Source: an uncultured Bacteroidales bacterium (GTDB taxonomy: Bacteria; Bacteroidota; Bacteroidia; Bacteroidales; UBA932). From it: a stretch of 57,359 nucleotides of DNA. The stretch covers positions 1 to 57,359 of the forward strand of contig ONCE01000014.1 of the NCBI GenBank assembly GCA_900316245.1. Reading direction: 5' to 3'. This document shows positions 1 through 10,857 of the stretch, one piece after another. The notes below the pieces were generated by a model that did no database searches, was not told where the DNA came from, and saw only the letters and a program-made list of their open reading frames with translations. The position numbers and the translations under genes are program-made. Within the stretch, counting starts at the first letter, position 1, and each line of letters starts with the position of its first letter.

Positions 1-324
1 GGGATCGTTCACGGAAACACCGTCCACGATGAAGTTGTAGGTGTAGATTTCCGGTTCGGGGGCATCGATGGTGATTTCCCAGATACCGCCTTCACCCTTC
101 TTCATTTCTTCTACGCCGGTCCAGGGATTGGCCATCCAGTTACCGGAGAGCTGTACGCGGGTGGCGTAGTTGGCATTGAGACGGAAAGTAACCTTGCCGT
201 CCTTTACTTCGGGAGAGACGATGCGGGGACCGCGACCGCCAAAAGCGAAGTTGGTGAGTTCCTGAGCACCCAGGGAGCTCAGGGCAAGGGCTGCAGCAGC
301 CAGAATTGTTAAGACTTTTTTCAT
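1..324 (-). CDS. CE1-like esterase, N-terminal part only (cut by window edge)
   Basis: Only the first 108 codons are inside the window; the gene runs off its left edge. The product starts MKKVLTILAAAALALSSLGA, a Sec signal peptide. An E-set/CBM48-like beta-sandwich follows, with the stretches SGNWMANPWTG and YTYNFIVDGV. This matches almost position for position the N-terminal domain of the complete esterase at 8803-9978 ([21 protein letters not shown]), so the two are paralogues. The missing C-terminal part is therefore probably an alpha/beta-hydrolase esterase. It lies 29 bp behind the GH3 gene on the same strand and is likely co-transcribed with it. The catalytic domain cannot be seen, so its activity is inference. 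Confidence 0.8.
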   Translation of the reverse strand, partial: MKKVLTILAAAALALSSLGAQELTNFAFGGRGPRIVSPEVKDGKVTFRLNANYATRVQLSGNWMANPWTGVEEMKKGEGGIWEITIDAPEPEIYTYNFIVDGVSVNDP

Positions 325-353
325 ACAGTGTTTGTGTTATTAGGGATTTGGGG

Positions 354-2561
354 TTAGAGTCTTACGGTCTTCTTGAGACGGATGTCCTGGGAAGAGGCAC
401 CTACCTGGAGCTTCACCTTCTTGCCGGAGAAGGCCCATTCGTGCTTGTCCATATCCCAGAGCTTGAGATCGTCGGCCGGGATTACAATTTCCACGTCCTT
501 GGTCTCACCGGCCTTCACGGCTACGCGGTCAAAGCCGCGGAGGCGCTTGGAGGCCTTGTCTTTCTTGAACTTGGCGTATACCTGCACCACTTCCTCGCCA
601 TCGCGGGAACCGGTGTTCTTGAGTTTGAACTTAACCACATAGTTGCCGTCCTTCTTCTCCACCTTCATCTTGGAATACTTGAAGGTGGTGTAGCTGAGAC
701 CGTAACCGAACGGGAAGATGGGCTTGGTCTTGGCATACATATAGGTACGGCCGTTGGTGATGTCGTAATCCAGGAGGTTCGGGAGATCCAGGATGTCGCT
801 TACCCAGGTCTGGGTGGTGCGGCCGGCGGGGTTGTAGTCACCAAAGAGGACATCGGCCAGGGCGGTACCGAGCTCCTGGCTGCACTGGGTGATGTGGACA
901 ATGCCGGGAACATTCTTGGCGGTCCAGTTGATGGCATACGGGAAGCTGGAGATGAGGGCTACCACGGTGTTGTGGTTTACCTTCCAGATAACCTTGATGA
1001 GGTCTTCGGTCTCCAGCTGGATGCTGCGGCGGTCCAGAGCTTCGCGGCCGTCACCGGCTACGGTACCCTGGGCCCAGGGAGCCTGGATGGACATGGGACC
1101 CCAGTCGGGGCTGGTGGCCGGGTGGTTACCCACGCACACGATGCAGATATCGGCCCATTTGGCCAGTTCCTGGGCGCTGCCGTCGGAGTCCCAACGCTGG
1201 AACTTCACTTCCACGTCGGTTCCCTCCACCTTGGCCTTGATGCCGTCCAGGGCGCTCACCTTGTAGGCGGGCAGGGCGCCATACCAGTCTTTGAGAACCT
1301 GATCGGCCCTGTTACCAAATACGGCAATCTTCTTGACCTTGTTCTTGTCGATGGGCAGGATGTTGCCCTGGTTCTTGAGGAGGACAACGGACTTCTGGGT
1401 TACCAGGAGGGCCTTGTCCTTGAATTCCTGACGCTCCCAGGGAATGTCTTCGTCGGAGCCGAAGTTCTGCTGATCGTAAGGGCATTCGGCATCCATCAGA
1501 CCCAGGCGCAGCATGGTGCGGAGGTTGGCCTTGGTGCAGTCGTTAATGGTCTCGTCAGAAAGGAAGCCGGCGTCATAGGCGGCCTTCACCTGCTCGAAGC
1601 GGGAGTCGATGAAACGGGACAGACCGGCATCCAGGGCCATCTGGATGGCCTGGTTCTCATCCTTGGCATAGCCGTGCATTTCCGGCATATGCATAAAACG
1701 GAGAGCACCGGCATCATCTACGATGGTACCCTTCATACCCCATTCATTGATGAGGACTTCTTTGATAAACGGAGCGGCAATGCAGGGAACGCCGTTGTAA
1801 GCGTTGTAGGCGGTCATCACCGACATGGAGCCGGCCTTGGCGCCTTTCCAGAAGCCGTAACTATAGTATTCGCGGAACTGTTTCTCGTCAAAGCGGGAAT
1901 CCGTCCTGTAGCGGTTGTCTTCGTTGCTGTTGGCCAGGAAGTGCTTCATAAGGGCGGCGCTTCTCCAATACGTGGGATCATCTCCCTGGATACCCTTTAC
2001 CTCAGCGGCGACGAGTTCGCCCACCAGGAAGGGATCTTCACCGAAGCTCTCCTCGGTGCGGCCCCAACGGGGATCACGGGCGAGGTCGGCGTTGGGAGCC
2101 CACAGAATGAGGCTCTTGCGGGGATTGTCCTTGGAATAGAAGCGGGCCTCGTAGGACATCACGTCACCTACGATCCAGGCCATTTCGCGGTCCCACGTCT
2201 CACCGACACCGTAAGCCTGCGGGAACGCGGTGCTGTTGCGATACTTGGGCGGCACATAGCCGGGCCAGTTACCGCCGCCAAACTGACCGGCATTGCCGGC
2301 GTTGGGCAGTTCGTTGGAACCACCTTTTACAATACCGTGGATAGCCTCGGCAGCGCCGGGATTGGCAATGCCCAGACGGGGCACGCCCTGACCCACGATG
2401 GTTCCCAGTTTTTCTTCCACCGTCATAAGGGAGACGGCGTTATCCAGGCGCTCCTCCTCAGAGAGTTTGGGATCCTGGAAAGGATAGGTTACTTCCTGCG
2501 CACGAACCAGGGCCGATGTCAGGAGCAACGCACCCAGGGTAGCATAGAAATAGGTTTTCAT
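354..2561 (-). CDS. Glycoside hydrolase family 3 beta-glycosidase, secreted
   Basis: 735 aa, normal length for GH3. A signal peptide ends near AQEVTYPF (residue 22). The N-terminal TIM-barrel domain carries NADLARDPRWGRTEESFGED and LMKHFLANSNE. The likely nucleophile is Asp283 in IVDDAGAL, which replaces the usual SDxG. The second alpha/beta domain starts near residue 380 (QKSVVLLKNQGNILPI), and a fibronectin III-like domain closes the protein (FPFGYGLSYTTF onward). The family removes terminal beta-glucosyl or beta-xylosyl residues, among others. Its place beside susCD and several esterases suggests it finishes oligosaccharides from an acylated hemicellulose in the periplasm. A terminator separates it from the DUF3823 gene, so expression may come from read-through or its own weak promoter. 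Exact sugar specificity is not visible. Confidence 0.93.
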   Translation of the reverse strand: MKTYFYATLGALLLTSALVRAQEVTYPFQDPKLSEEERLDNAVSLMTVEEKLGTIVGQGVPRLGIANPGAAEAIHGIVKGGSNELPNAGNAGQFGGGNWPGYVPPKYRNSTAFPQAYGVGETWDREMAWIVGDVMSYEARFYSKDNPRKSLILWAPNADLARDPRWGRTEESFGEDPFLVGELVAAEVKGIQGDDPTYWRSAALMKHFLANSNEDNRYRTDSRFDEKQFREYYSYGFWKGAKAGSMSVMTAYNAYNGVPCIAAPFIKEVLINEWGMKGTIVDDAGALRFMHMPEMHGYAKDENQAIQMALDAGLSRFIDSRFEQVKAAYDAGFLSDETINDCTKANLRTMLRLGLMDAECPYDQQNFGSDEDIPWERQEFKDKALLVTQKSVVLLKNQGNILPIDKNKVKKIAVFGNRADQVLKDWYGALPAYKVSALDGIKAKVEGTDVEVKFQRWDSDGSAQELAKWADICIVCVGNHPATSPDWGPMSIQAPWAQGTVAGDGREALDRRSIQLETEDLIKVIWKVNHNTVVALISSFPYAINWTAKNVPGIVHITQCSQELGTALADVLFGDYNPAGRTTQTWVSDILDLPNLLDYDITNGRTYMYAKTKPIFPFGYGLSYTTFKYSKMKVEKKDGNYVVKFKLKNTGSRDGEEVVQVYAKFKKDKASKRLRGFDRVAVKAGETKDVEIVIPADDLKLWDMDKHEWAFSGKKVKLQVGASSQDIRLKKTVRL

Positions 2562-2583
2562 TTGTCAAGTGTGCTTTGTGTTG

Positions 2584-2624
2584 AAAAAAAAATACCGGTC
2601 CAGAATACATCCGGACCGGTATTT
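2584..2624 (-). terminator. Rho-independent terminator of the susCD operon
   Basis: A 12-bp perfect stem (AAATACCGGTCC with GGACCGGTATTT) is followed on the minus strand by an unbroken T run. It sits just downstream of the DUF3823 stop codon and should end the esterase-susC-susD-DUF3823 transcript before the GH3 gene. Confidence 0.88.
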
Positions 2625-2636
2625 AATAAGCGTAGA

Positions 2637-3563
2637 CTACCAGTCGGTGACCTCGGTGAAGGTACCGGCCTTCAGGTCAACCTTGTAAACAGGGCTATAG
2701 TTGTAAGCCTTGCTGGAGTTGACGGTACCGTCGTTGGTATAAGAAGCGGGGTGCTCGATCACCGTAACGACGGTGATGAAGTAGTTCCACCAGTCATCCG
2801 GCGAACCGGCAGCGAGGTAGGCTTCCATATCAAATACGGTCTCCTCTACTTCCTCGGTCCAGGCAGGAACAACCGTATAGTGAGCGCCGATAGCAGCGAT
2901 GCGCACAAAGTGAGGCTGATCGTACTTGAACTCCTGGGCATTGGGTTTCTGGCCAGCAGCATCGGTGTAATCAGGATCCACATAGAGTGTGACCGTGGTA
3001 CCGGAAGGATCCACATCAGAAACAATGGCGTTAGGATCCTTATCGCAAGCGTTGTCGTTCATACCCACGAAACGGTCCTTGGCGACGCAAAGACGCACCT
3101 CACCGATATTGTTCACAGCGGCTACGGGGCTGGAAAGTTTGCAGGTAACCTTGATCTTCTTGCCATCCATGGCCCACTGGAGATTTTCAATGCGGACGAA
3201 AGGAGTAACCTTGAAGTCAACGGTATTCTCACCCTTCTTAAGTTCGAAGTTCTGAGGCTCCGCAATAAAATTGTTGGAAAGGGTGTTCATTACATACTGA
3301 CCGGCGAAGACCAACTTGTTTACATAAGTACCGTTGCTCTTGACCGCCCAGGACTGGTTGGCTTCGGCCTTCCAGCCTTTCTCCACCACAGTGATGGAAG
3401 AGATGCTCTGATCGAACTGCACGGGCTGGTTGGTAGCGGCATCCAGAATCTGGCCCTGGACGGAAGCGTCCCAGCCTTCCTGGTTATCCAGCTTGAACCA
3501 GTCGCAGGAGGAAACGACCAGCAGGGCTAATGCGCAAGATAAGACAGATATAATCTTTTTCAT
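2637..3563 (-). CDS. DUF3823-type SusD-associated lipoprotein
   Basis: 308 aa. The N-terminus has a lipoprotein signal (LALLVVSSCDWF, probable lipidated Cys20). A transthyretin/carboxypeptidase-regulatory-like fold is suggested by VQGQILDAATNQPVQ and the following segment through LVFAGQYVMN, the pattern seen in DUF3823 proteins encoded behind susD. The C-terminal half is another beta-rich domain. The gene lies 15 bp downstream of susD and just before a strong terminator, so it is the last gene of the operon. Proteins in this position are usually surface glycan-binding or accessory lipoproteins of the SusCD complex. That role is inferred from position; no catalytic motif is visible. Confidence 0.8.
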   Translation of the reverse strand: MKKIISVLSCALALLVVSSCDWFKLDNQEGWDASVQGQILDAATNQPVQFDQSISSITVVEKGWKAEANQSWAVKSNGTYVNKLVFAGQYVMNTLSNNFIAEPQNFELKKGENTVDFKVTPFVRIENLQWAMDGKKIKVTCKLSSPVAAVNNIGEVRLCVAKDRFVGMNDNACDKDPNAIVSDVDPSGTTVTLYVDPDYTDAAGQKPNAQEFKYDQPHFVRIAAIGAHYTVVPAWTEEVEETVFDMEAYLAAGSPDDWWNYFITVVTVIEHPASYTNDGTVNSSKAYNYSPVYKVDLKAGTFTEVTDW

Positions 3564-3578
3564 AGCAATTCAAATTAT

Positions 3579-5555
3579 TTATTCCTGGACAGGGTTAGGA
3601 ACCAGCTTATTCGTGGTATTGTAATTAGGAATACCGGAATAGTAGCTAAGGCTGTTGAAAGAAGCCGGAGCAGGACGGACATTGGTGTCATAGTCCCAGC
3701 AGTTGGCACGGACAAAGATAGTACCATAACCACCTCCGAAAGCGTTCTTCAGGCTCATAACCGGGATGAGGGCGTGCTTGCGGCCACCATTCGGGTTGGA
3801 AGAGCCATCGCGTTCAAGATTGAAGTAGGCGCGGCGGCGATACTGGGTGGCACCAAAGTCATCTTCGAATGCCAGCTCTACGGTACGCTCGTGCAGGATA
3901 TTGGCAATGTTGGCATCCACATCGCCCTTGAAGGCGGCGCGGTGACGGATGGCATTCAGGTACTCCTTGGAATTGCCGGCATTGGTACCGCTCTTCTCAA
4001 CGATGGCTTCGCAGTAGTTGAGCAGAATCTCTGCGTAACGGATGTCATACCAAGGGTTCTGGGACTGGTCCACCTTGTTCACGGGATCCAGGAACTTGCG
4101 CAGGCCGAAGCCCGTGGTGTACCAGGAACCGTCGTTGGTACGGCCCATCTTGTGGAAACCGGAGTACTGGGACTCTTCCTTGGCACCATTCATATAAACG
4201 GTAGTTCCCCAGAAATCAACGCTAGGGTTGGATTCATCGTAGATGGCAATCATGTCATCGGTCATCAAACCACCCTGAATAACGATATTGGTATTGCGGA
4301 AGTTGATGCCAGGATAAATGACGGAGGCGTGGAAGCGGGCGTCCTTGTTCTTGAAGGCGTCGGCCGGATTCTGATAACGGACAAAGTTGGCTTCGTCATT
4401 ATAGATGGCGGCACTGCCGGCAGGGCTGGAAGGATTGGTGAAATACACATCCTCGTGGCCATCCGTGCGAGTAACTACAGTACCATCCGTAGCTACGCCA
4501 GCCTCGTTGTAGTTATCGTACTCATCAACCAGATCGAGGGTCACGCCATAGCAGCCGAAACGCCATACGCCGGTGCCGGAACCGTGAGCCTGGAAAGGAG
4601 AGTTCTTGAGGTCGATACCGTTGGAGTTGGTGGTAACACCATTCTTGTAACTACGGCCGAAGATGAATTCTTCATCCTGACGGGCCAGGAACAGATCGGT
4701 GTAATTGGCGATAGCCTCTTCAACGGAAGCAGGGTTGGATTTGTACAGGGCAAACTTGTGGGAGTTGATGATGGCCTCGGAAGCGGCGATGGACTGATCG
4801 TAGTAACCGGTAGCCCATTCAGACTTCATCAGAGCCAGCTCCTGCTGGACAGCCTGGTAGCTGGTGGCAATAGGAGCATTGCCCCAGTATTTGCACACGG
4901 AAGCGGCCCAAAGGGCAGCGCGGGATTTCAGGCCAAGGGCAGCCCACTTGGTAGCACGATACTTACCACCGGGGTTGTTTTCGGGAAGGAGGCTGATGGC
5001 GGTATCCAGTTCGCTCAGAACGAAGTCCCAAGTTTCCTTTTCCTTGGAACGGGGGATGTACAGACCCTCATTGGGCTTGTCGGCACCCTCGAATTTGTCG
5101 TCCAGAGGTTCGGTCACGATGGGAACGCCACCGTAGATACGTACATTGGCGAAATAGTAGTAAGCGCGAATGAAGAGAGCTTCACCTTTGTAGGTGTTAT
5201 ATTCATCTTCGGTAACAACATTCTTCTCCTTGGCCGTTTCCAGCGTCTGAAGGAACATGTTGATATCGCGGAGATTGGTGTAGTTCCATACGCTATTGGT
5301 ATAAACACCGCCGGAATAGGAACCACTGGTGTTGGAGTCATTGGCGATGACGGTATTCTTGTCGCCCTCGGCAAATGCACCCATGGGGATGTTGGAATAG
5401 AGACTGGCCATCAGGCGGTCGAGACCGGCGGTAGAACCAGCCAGCGTCTCGGCGTCCATCTTGCTCAAGTCACCTTCCAGGCTGTCGAAAATCTTGTCGC
5501 AGGACACGAAAGTAAGGGCAGCCGCAGTGAGAATATATACAAATATCTTTTTCAT
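3579..5555 (-). CDS. susD-like: SusD/RagB-family nutrient-binding lipoprotein
   Basis: 658 aa from the ATG at 5555. An in-frame upstream start is possible, but only this one gives a clean lipoprotein signal (MKKIFVYILTAAALTFVSC, lipidated Cys19). SusD hallmarks follow: a helical TPR-like scaffold with GEALFIRAYYYFANVRIYGG near residue 115-140, and a C-terminal segment with YDIRYAEILLNYCEA and ERTVELAFEDDFG. SusD proteins form the lid on a SusC barrel and capture oligosaccharide at the cell surface. The gene starts 13 bp after the susC stop. At 658 aa it is longer than the common 500-600 aa, consistent with expanded glycan-binding loops. The substrate is inferred only from neighbouring enzymes. 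Confidence 0.95.
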   Translation of the reverse strand: MKKIFVYILTAAALTFVSCDKIFDSLEGDLSKMDAETLAGSTAGLDRLMASLYSNIPMGAFAEGDKNTVIANDSNTSGSYSGGVYTNSVWNYTNLRDINMFLQTLETAKEKNVVTEDEYNTYKGEALFIRAYYYFANVRIYGGVPIVTEPLDDKFEGADKPNEGLYIPRSKEKETWDFVLSELDTAISLLPENNPGGKYRATKWAALGLKSRAALWAASVCKYWGNAPIATSYQAVQQELALMKSEWATGYYDQSIAASEAIINSHKFALYKSNPASVEEAIANYTDLFLARQDEEFIFGRSYKNGVTTNSNGIDLKNSPFQAHGSGTGVWRFGCYGVTLDLVDEYDNYNEAGVATDGTVVTRTDGHEDVYFTNPSSPAGSAAIYNDEANFVRYQNPADAFKNKDARFHASVIYPGINFRNTNIVIQGGLMTDDMIAIYDESNPSVDFWGTTVYMNGAKEESQYSGFHKMGRTNDGSWYTTGFGLRKFLDPVNKVDQSQNPWYDIRYAEILLNYCEAIVEKSGTNAGNSKEYLNAIRHRAAFKGDVDANIANILHERTVELAFEDDFGATQYRRRAYFNLERDGSSNPNGGRKHALIPVMSLKNAFGGGYGTIFVRANCWDYDTNVRPAPASFNSLSYYSGIPNYNTTNKLVPNPVQE

Positions 5556-5568
5556 AGATGCGTAGCAA

Positions 5569-8500
5569 TTAGAAGTTGATGTTGATACCGGCACTGAAGT
5601 TCTTCATCAGAGGAGTACCAGCAACACCCAGGTAACTGTTCTGGTTACGCTCGGGATCGTAAGGTTTCAGGAGCGGGTTGCAGAAAGTGAGCAGGTTGGT
5701 GCCGTTCACATAAACACGCAGGGAGCGGATATGGGCCTTCTGCAGGAAGTTGGCCTGGAAGGTATAACCAATCTCCAAGCTCTTGAGTCGGAGGTAGGTA
5801 CCATCTACGTAGTCGTAGGGCTGGTTCTTACGGTAGGTAAGATTGGAGGAGTCATCGTAAGCGGAAGTTGCGATGGCAAGAGCCGGCCAGTAACCGGCGG
5901 TCCACTGGGTATTGGGATCGAACGGATCGGCCTTGGGATCGGTGGTGTGCCAACGGTCCATGTAGTTCTGGTAGAACGTGGTGAAGAAACCGTAACCCAT
6001 ACCGCCGGACAGGGAGACAGACTTGCTCACGAGGGTAGCGGCGTTGAAGGTGGCATTGAAGTCAAGGCCCTTCCAGCTACCGGAGAGCACCAGACCGAAC
6101 TGGAGCGGAGGGTTGGTCTCAGACCAGGTATAGTACATATCAGAACCGTTGAGGCGACCATCACCGTTACGGTCTTCAATCTGGTACATACCGGGAAGCA
6201 TGGCCTTCATGTTACCATAATAGACCTTGCTGTTGTTGATTTCTTCCCAGCTGGTGAACTGAGGATTGCCGGGCAGCCAATGATACATGCTGGCAGAATG
6301 GGCATTGCTCCAACGGCCAACATTGTTGCTCTCATAATAGGAATTGGCGGAAGTCCAAGGATAATCCACCATGGAAGCCGTATAAGTGTTGCGGCTGCGG
6401 GAGAAGGTGGCGGTGAACATCACGCGGTAGTTGAAGTCCTTGATACGGTTGCGGTGATACAGGCTGAGGTCGATACCCACATTCTGGCTCTTGTTCAGGT
6501 TTTCCTGAGGGAGGGACTGACCGTACATATCAGGAACGGTAGCAGTAGAGGCTGCAGCGATACCGGAGGTATTTCTCCAGAACCAGTCAACGGTACCACC
6601 GAGGAGACCACGCCATACTTCGAAGTCAAAACCGAAGTCCATCATACGGACCTTGGCCCAGGAAATGATGGTCTGTGCCGGGCTGTGGTTGGCATAACCG
6701 GAAATGGCGGCGCCGTCATTGAAAACGGTGCTACCGTTCTGGCTGAAGCCCACCAGGTAACCGTAAGGATCACCCTGGGAGTAGCCGGTCATACCGTCGG
6801 ACCAACGGAACTTGAGGTTGTTGACCTGAGGAAGGATGGCCTTGAAGAATTTTTCTTCAGAAAGACGCCAACCCAGGGAGTAGGACGGGAAGAAGCCCCA
6901 GCGGTGACCGGGAGCGTAGAGATAGGTACCGTCGTAACGGGCCATGACCTCTACCAGATACTTGCCCTGGTAGTCATAGTTGATACGACCCACATAGCCG
7001 GCCGTAGCACGGGCAGAACGGGAGCCGCTGTTGGTCTGGGTATCGGAAGTACCCTGGCTGATGATGTCGTGGGTGAAGAAATCACCGTATTCACGGCTGG
7101 CACCGATGCTGCGAATCTTGCTGACCGTGGTTTCGGCAGCAAGGGTAGCACCCAGGTGGTGGCTGCGGGCAATCGTAGTATTGTAGTTAGCCTGCAGACG
7201 GCCATAATATCTGGTATAAGTATTCCAGTTCTCAGAATACTGGTTCTTGTCCGGGTTGTAAGCAGCCAGGATGTCGGACTCGTAATCATAGAGCGGGAAG
7301 TGTCTGGTAAGGGAGCTGTTCTTACGCTCAACTACATCGTAAGCACCGGAAGCCTGCAGTACGAGACCCTTGAGGAACGGAGCCTCATACTTGATATCCA
7401 AGTTGTTACGGAAGGAAACGTCGTTATCCTTCATGGAACCGGCCACGTCAGAAACCATAAGGGCCACGGCATTGCGGTTCTCAGCCACATTGGAAGAATA
7501 GTGGGCAGGATTGTCGCGGGTGGTAGCGTGAACCATACGAGGAGTCAGGAGGGCATAATACATAGCATTCTGCGTGGTATTTGCCGGGGGCATTTCCTGA
7601 GTGGTCACGTTAATGGCAGACTGGAAGGATGCGGAGAGGTTGGGAGTGATCTTGGTAGTGAAGTTGGCAGTAAAACCAATGCGGTTGTAGTCACCGGTGT
7701 TGGCGCGGTAGATAGCGTCCTGGTTGGTGTAGTTGGCGCTCAGGTAATACTGGGTCTGCTGGTTACCGCCACGCAGGGACAGGTTGTGCACGTGGGAGAA
7801 AGTGGACTTCTTGAAGATGGCATCCCACCAGGAGAAGTTCTCATAACCGGGCTCGTGATTGCGGTACTTGGCAATCTCTTCATCGGAGTAGGTAACACTA
7901 GGGTTGAGGTAGTTGTTACGGGTCATCTCATTGTACACTTCCATATAGGTAGCGATATCTACTTCCTTGGGAAGGGCGGTAGGGACACCGAAGGTAAGGG
8001 TGTTGGAATAAGTTACCGTAGGCTTGCCAATCTGGCCCTTCTTGGTGGTCACGAGGATAACACCGTTCTGGGCACCCAGACCATAGATGGAAGCGGAAGC
8101 GTCCTTGAGGACGGTGATGCTCTCGATGTCATCCGGGTTCAGTTCTGCGAGGGCAGCGCTGGAGGACTCGTTGTTCTGCACCCAGCCCCAATACTGACGG
8201 CTCTTGGACTGACGGGCCACACCATCGATGATCACGAGGGGAGCGCCGAAGCCACGGATGCTGATGTCCTGGTCAAACCAACCCACGGCACCGGAGTTCT
8301 GACGGATCTGCAGACCCGGAACCTTACCCTGCAGGGAGGACACGAGGTCGCTCTGCTTGGTGGAGGTAATGTCCTCTGCCTGAATGTTGGTAATGGAACT
8401 GGTTAAGGATGCCTTCTTCTGGGTACCGTAACCAACGACCACGGTTTCTTCCAGTTCAGTGGATTCTTCCTGGAGGGTGATGTTAAGGGTAGAAGAAGTA

Positions 8501-8766
8501 ACCTTGACCGTCAGGGTTTCATAGCCGATGGCGGAGACCACCAGTTCTGCACCAGACGGAACGGTAATGGTGAATTTGCCGTCGACGTCGCAAGCGGCGC
8601 CGTTAGTGGTGCCGGCCTGTAAGACGGCCGCACCAATAACGGGCTGCTTTTCAGCATCGAGAACGGTTCCCTTCACCGTGAGGTTCTGAGCGGAAAGAAC
8701 CGAGGCGCCCAGGACAAGTCCCAGACCCAGGGCTACGAGCCGCTTGAGGAAGTTGTTGGTTCTCAT
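5569..8766 (-). CDS. susC-like: SusC/RagA-family TonB-dependent outer-membrane transporter
   Basis: 1065 aa. A signal peptide ends near VLSAQN (residue 27). A carboxypeptidase-D regulatory-like domain follows (LTVKGTVLDAEKQPVIGAAV), then the SusC signature region ELEETVVVGYGTQKKASLT near residue 105, a plug domain (IESITVLKDASASIYG, GVILVTTKKG) and a 22-stranded barrel ending FSAGININF with the terminal Phe typical of outer-membrane barrels. It imports oligosaccharides with its SusD partner using TonB energy. It lies 36 bp downstream of the CE1 esterase and 13 bp upstream of susD, implying one operon. No extra N-terminal anti-sigma-interaction domain is present, which fits control by the hybrid two-component system rather than an ECF sigma factor. 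Confidence 0.96.
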   Translation of the reverse strand: MRTNNFLKRLVALGLGLVLGASVLSAQNLTVKGTVLDAEKQPVIGAAVLQAGTTNGAACDVDGKFTITVPSGAELVVSAIGYETLTVKVTSSTLNITLQEESTELEETVVVGYGTQKKASLTSSITNIQAEDITSTKQSDLVSSLQGKVPGLQIRQNSGAVGWFDQDISIRGFGAPLVIIDGVARQSKSRQYWGWVQNNESSSAALAELNPDDIESITVLKDASASIYGLGAQNGVILVTTKKGQIGKPTVTYSNTLTFGVPTALPKEVDIATYMEVYNEMTRNNYLNPSVTYSDEEIAKYRNHEPGYENFSWWDAIFKKSTFSHVHNLSLRGGNQQTQYYLSANYTNQDAIYRANTGDYNRIGFTANFTTKITPNLSASFQSAINVTTQEMPPANTTQNAMYYALLTPRMVHATTRDNPAHYSSNVAENRNAVALMVSDVAGSMKDNDVSFRNNLDIKYEAPFLKGLVLQASGAYDVVERKNSSLTRHFPLYDYESDILAAYNPDKNQYSENWNTYTRYYGRLQANYNTTIARSHHLGATLAAETTVSKIRSIGASREYGDFFTHDIISQGTSDTQTNSGSRSARATAGYVGRINYDYQGKYLVEVMARYDGTYLYAPGHRWGFFPSYSLGWRLSEEKFFKAILPQVNNLKFRWSDGMTGYSQGDPYGYLVGFSQNGSTVFNDGAAISGYANHSPAQTIISWAKVRMMDFGFDFEVWRGLLGGTVDWFWRNTSGIAAASTATVPDMYGQSLPQENLNKSQNVGIDLSLYHRNRIKDFNYRVMFTATFSRSRNTYTASMVDYPWTSANSYYESNNVGRWSNAHSASMYHWLPGNPQFTSWEEINNSKVYYGNMKAMLPGMYQIEDRNGDGRLNGSDMYYTWSETNPPLQFGLVLSGSWKGLDFNATFNAATLVSKSVSLSGGMGYGFFTTFYQNYMDRWHTTDPKADPFDPNTQWTAGYWPALAIATSAYDDSSNLTYRKNQPYDYVDGTYLRLKSLEIGYTFQANFLQKAHIRSLRVYVNGTNLLTFCNPLLKPYDPERNQNSYLGVAGTPLMKNFSAGININF

Positions 8767-8802
8767 ACTTAAGATTTATTAATTAATAGGTTGATTGGTT
8801 TC

Positions 8803-9984
<1,182 letters not shown>

Positions 9985-10026
9985 TTAAATTATTGGGTTG
10001 GTTATAATAGTGTCTAATTATCGATG

Positions 10027-10034
10027 CAAATGTA
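10027..10034 (-). promoter_or_regulatory. Bacteroidetes -7 element upstream of the esterase-susCD operon
   Basis: The minus strand reads TACATTTG, a perfect TAnnTTTG -7 box, 48 bp upstream of the esterase ATG. No clear TTG is found at the -33 spacing, which would fit a promoter that needs activation by the hybrid regulator. Confidence 0.6.
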
Positions 10035-10095
10035 AAAACATTATAACTGGAACACGTTCTTTCTTGTTCAAATGTTTTTCCATATGAACAAACAA

Positions 10096-10857
10096 CTATT
10101 TAAACGTTTCGCCAACGGCCGTCAGGGCCTTCTGGAGACACACAGGCCAGAATGACCAGTCGTGACCGCCGGAACGTTCGATGAAATTCACCGCTATGCC
10201 GTTCTCTTTCAAAACAGCCACATATTCCCGCACTCCGGCAATGGGAATGGTCCAGTCCGTGGTGCCGCTTTCAATGGTAATGGGCGGAAAAACGGAAGGG
10301 TCGCTCTGCTCTTTGATCAGCGCCACGGAACCATCGGCATCGGTGGCCGGGCTCATGGCATATCCATACGTGAACTTGGTGGGATACTTGAGCGAATAAT
10401 ATAAGGTACCGAAGCCACCCATGGAGAGGCCGGCCACGGCTCTCTTGCCATTGAAGTGATATTTGGCCTCCACCTCGGGCATCAGTTCCCCGTGCATATA
10501 TTGTTCAAAGGGCTCCACATAGAAAGTAGTCAGTGCGTCCGGCATAATGATGATCATGGGAACGCCACCGGCTTTCAGATACTTGTCGGCTATCTTGGCG
10601 GCACCGCCCTTGCTGTTCCACGAGAGATGATCGTCTCCGTAACCGTGCAGAAGGTAGAGAAAAGGATAGGTCTTGGTTTCGTCATAGTTTCCCGGAAGCC
10701 ACACGGAATAGCTCATGGCGCGGCCCATATAGGTGCTCATAACACTACCTGTCATATAGGTTCCATTAGGGATTTCCGGTTCCGGCTCCGGGTCGGGAGT
10801 CTTTCCACACGCGGCCAGTAAAACCGGCACAAGCATCCAGGCAAAGATCTTTTTCAT
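10096..10857 (-). CDS. Alpha/beta-hydrolase esterase lipoprotein (CE1/esterase D-like)
   Basis: 253 aa. The lipoprotein signal is MKKIFAWMLVPVLLAACG (lipidated Cys17). A single esterase domain follows: PFLYLLHGYGDDHLSW for the oxyanion region, GLSMGGFGT with nucleophile Ser145, and GGHDWSFW with the catalytic His near the C-terminus. Unlike the other esterases here it has no N-terminal E-set domain. Its ATG overlaps the stop codon of the upstream carboxylesterase by one base (TAATG), so the two are translationally coupled. It likely de-esterifies hemicellulose fragments at the membrane surface. Confidence 0.9.
   Translation of the reverse strand: MKKIFAWMLVPVLLAACGKTPDPEPEPEIPNGTYMTGSVMSTYMGRAMSYSVWLPGNYDETKTYPFLYLLHGYGDDHLSWNSKGGAAKIADKYLKAGGVPMIIIMPDALTTFYVEPFEQYMHGELMPEVEAKYHFNGKRAVAGLSMGGFGTLYYSLKYPTKFTYGYAMSPATDADGSVALIKEQSDPSVFPPITIESGTTDWTIPIAGVREYVAVLKENGIAVNFIERSGGHDWSFWPVCLQKALTAVGETFK

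Noticed and set aside
306-3530. Long plus-strand open frame (over 1000 codons) opposite the GH3 and DUF3823 genes
   Set aside because: It spans two real genes and the terminator between them, and its sequence is low-complexity antisense translation. GC-biased codon use creates open antisense frames.
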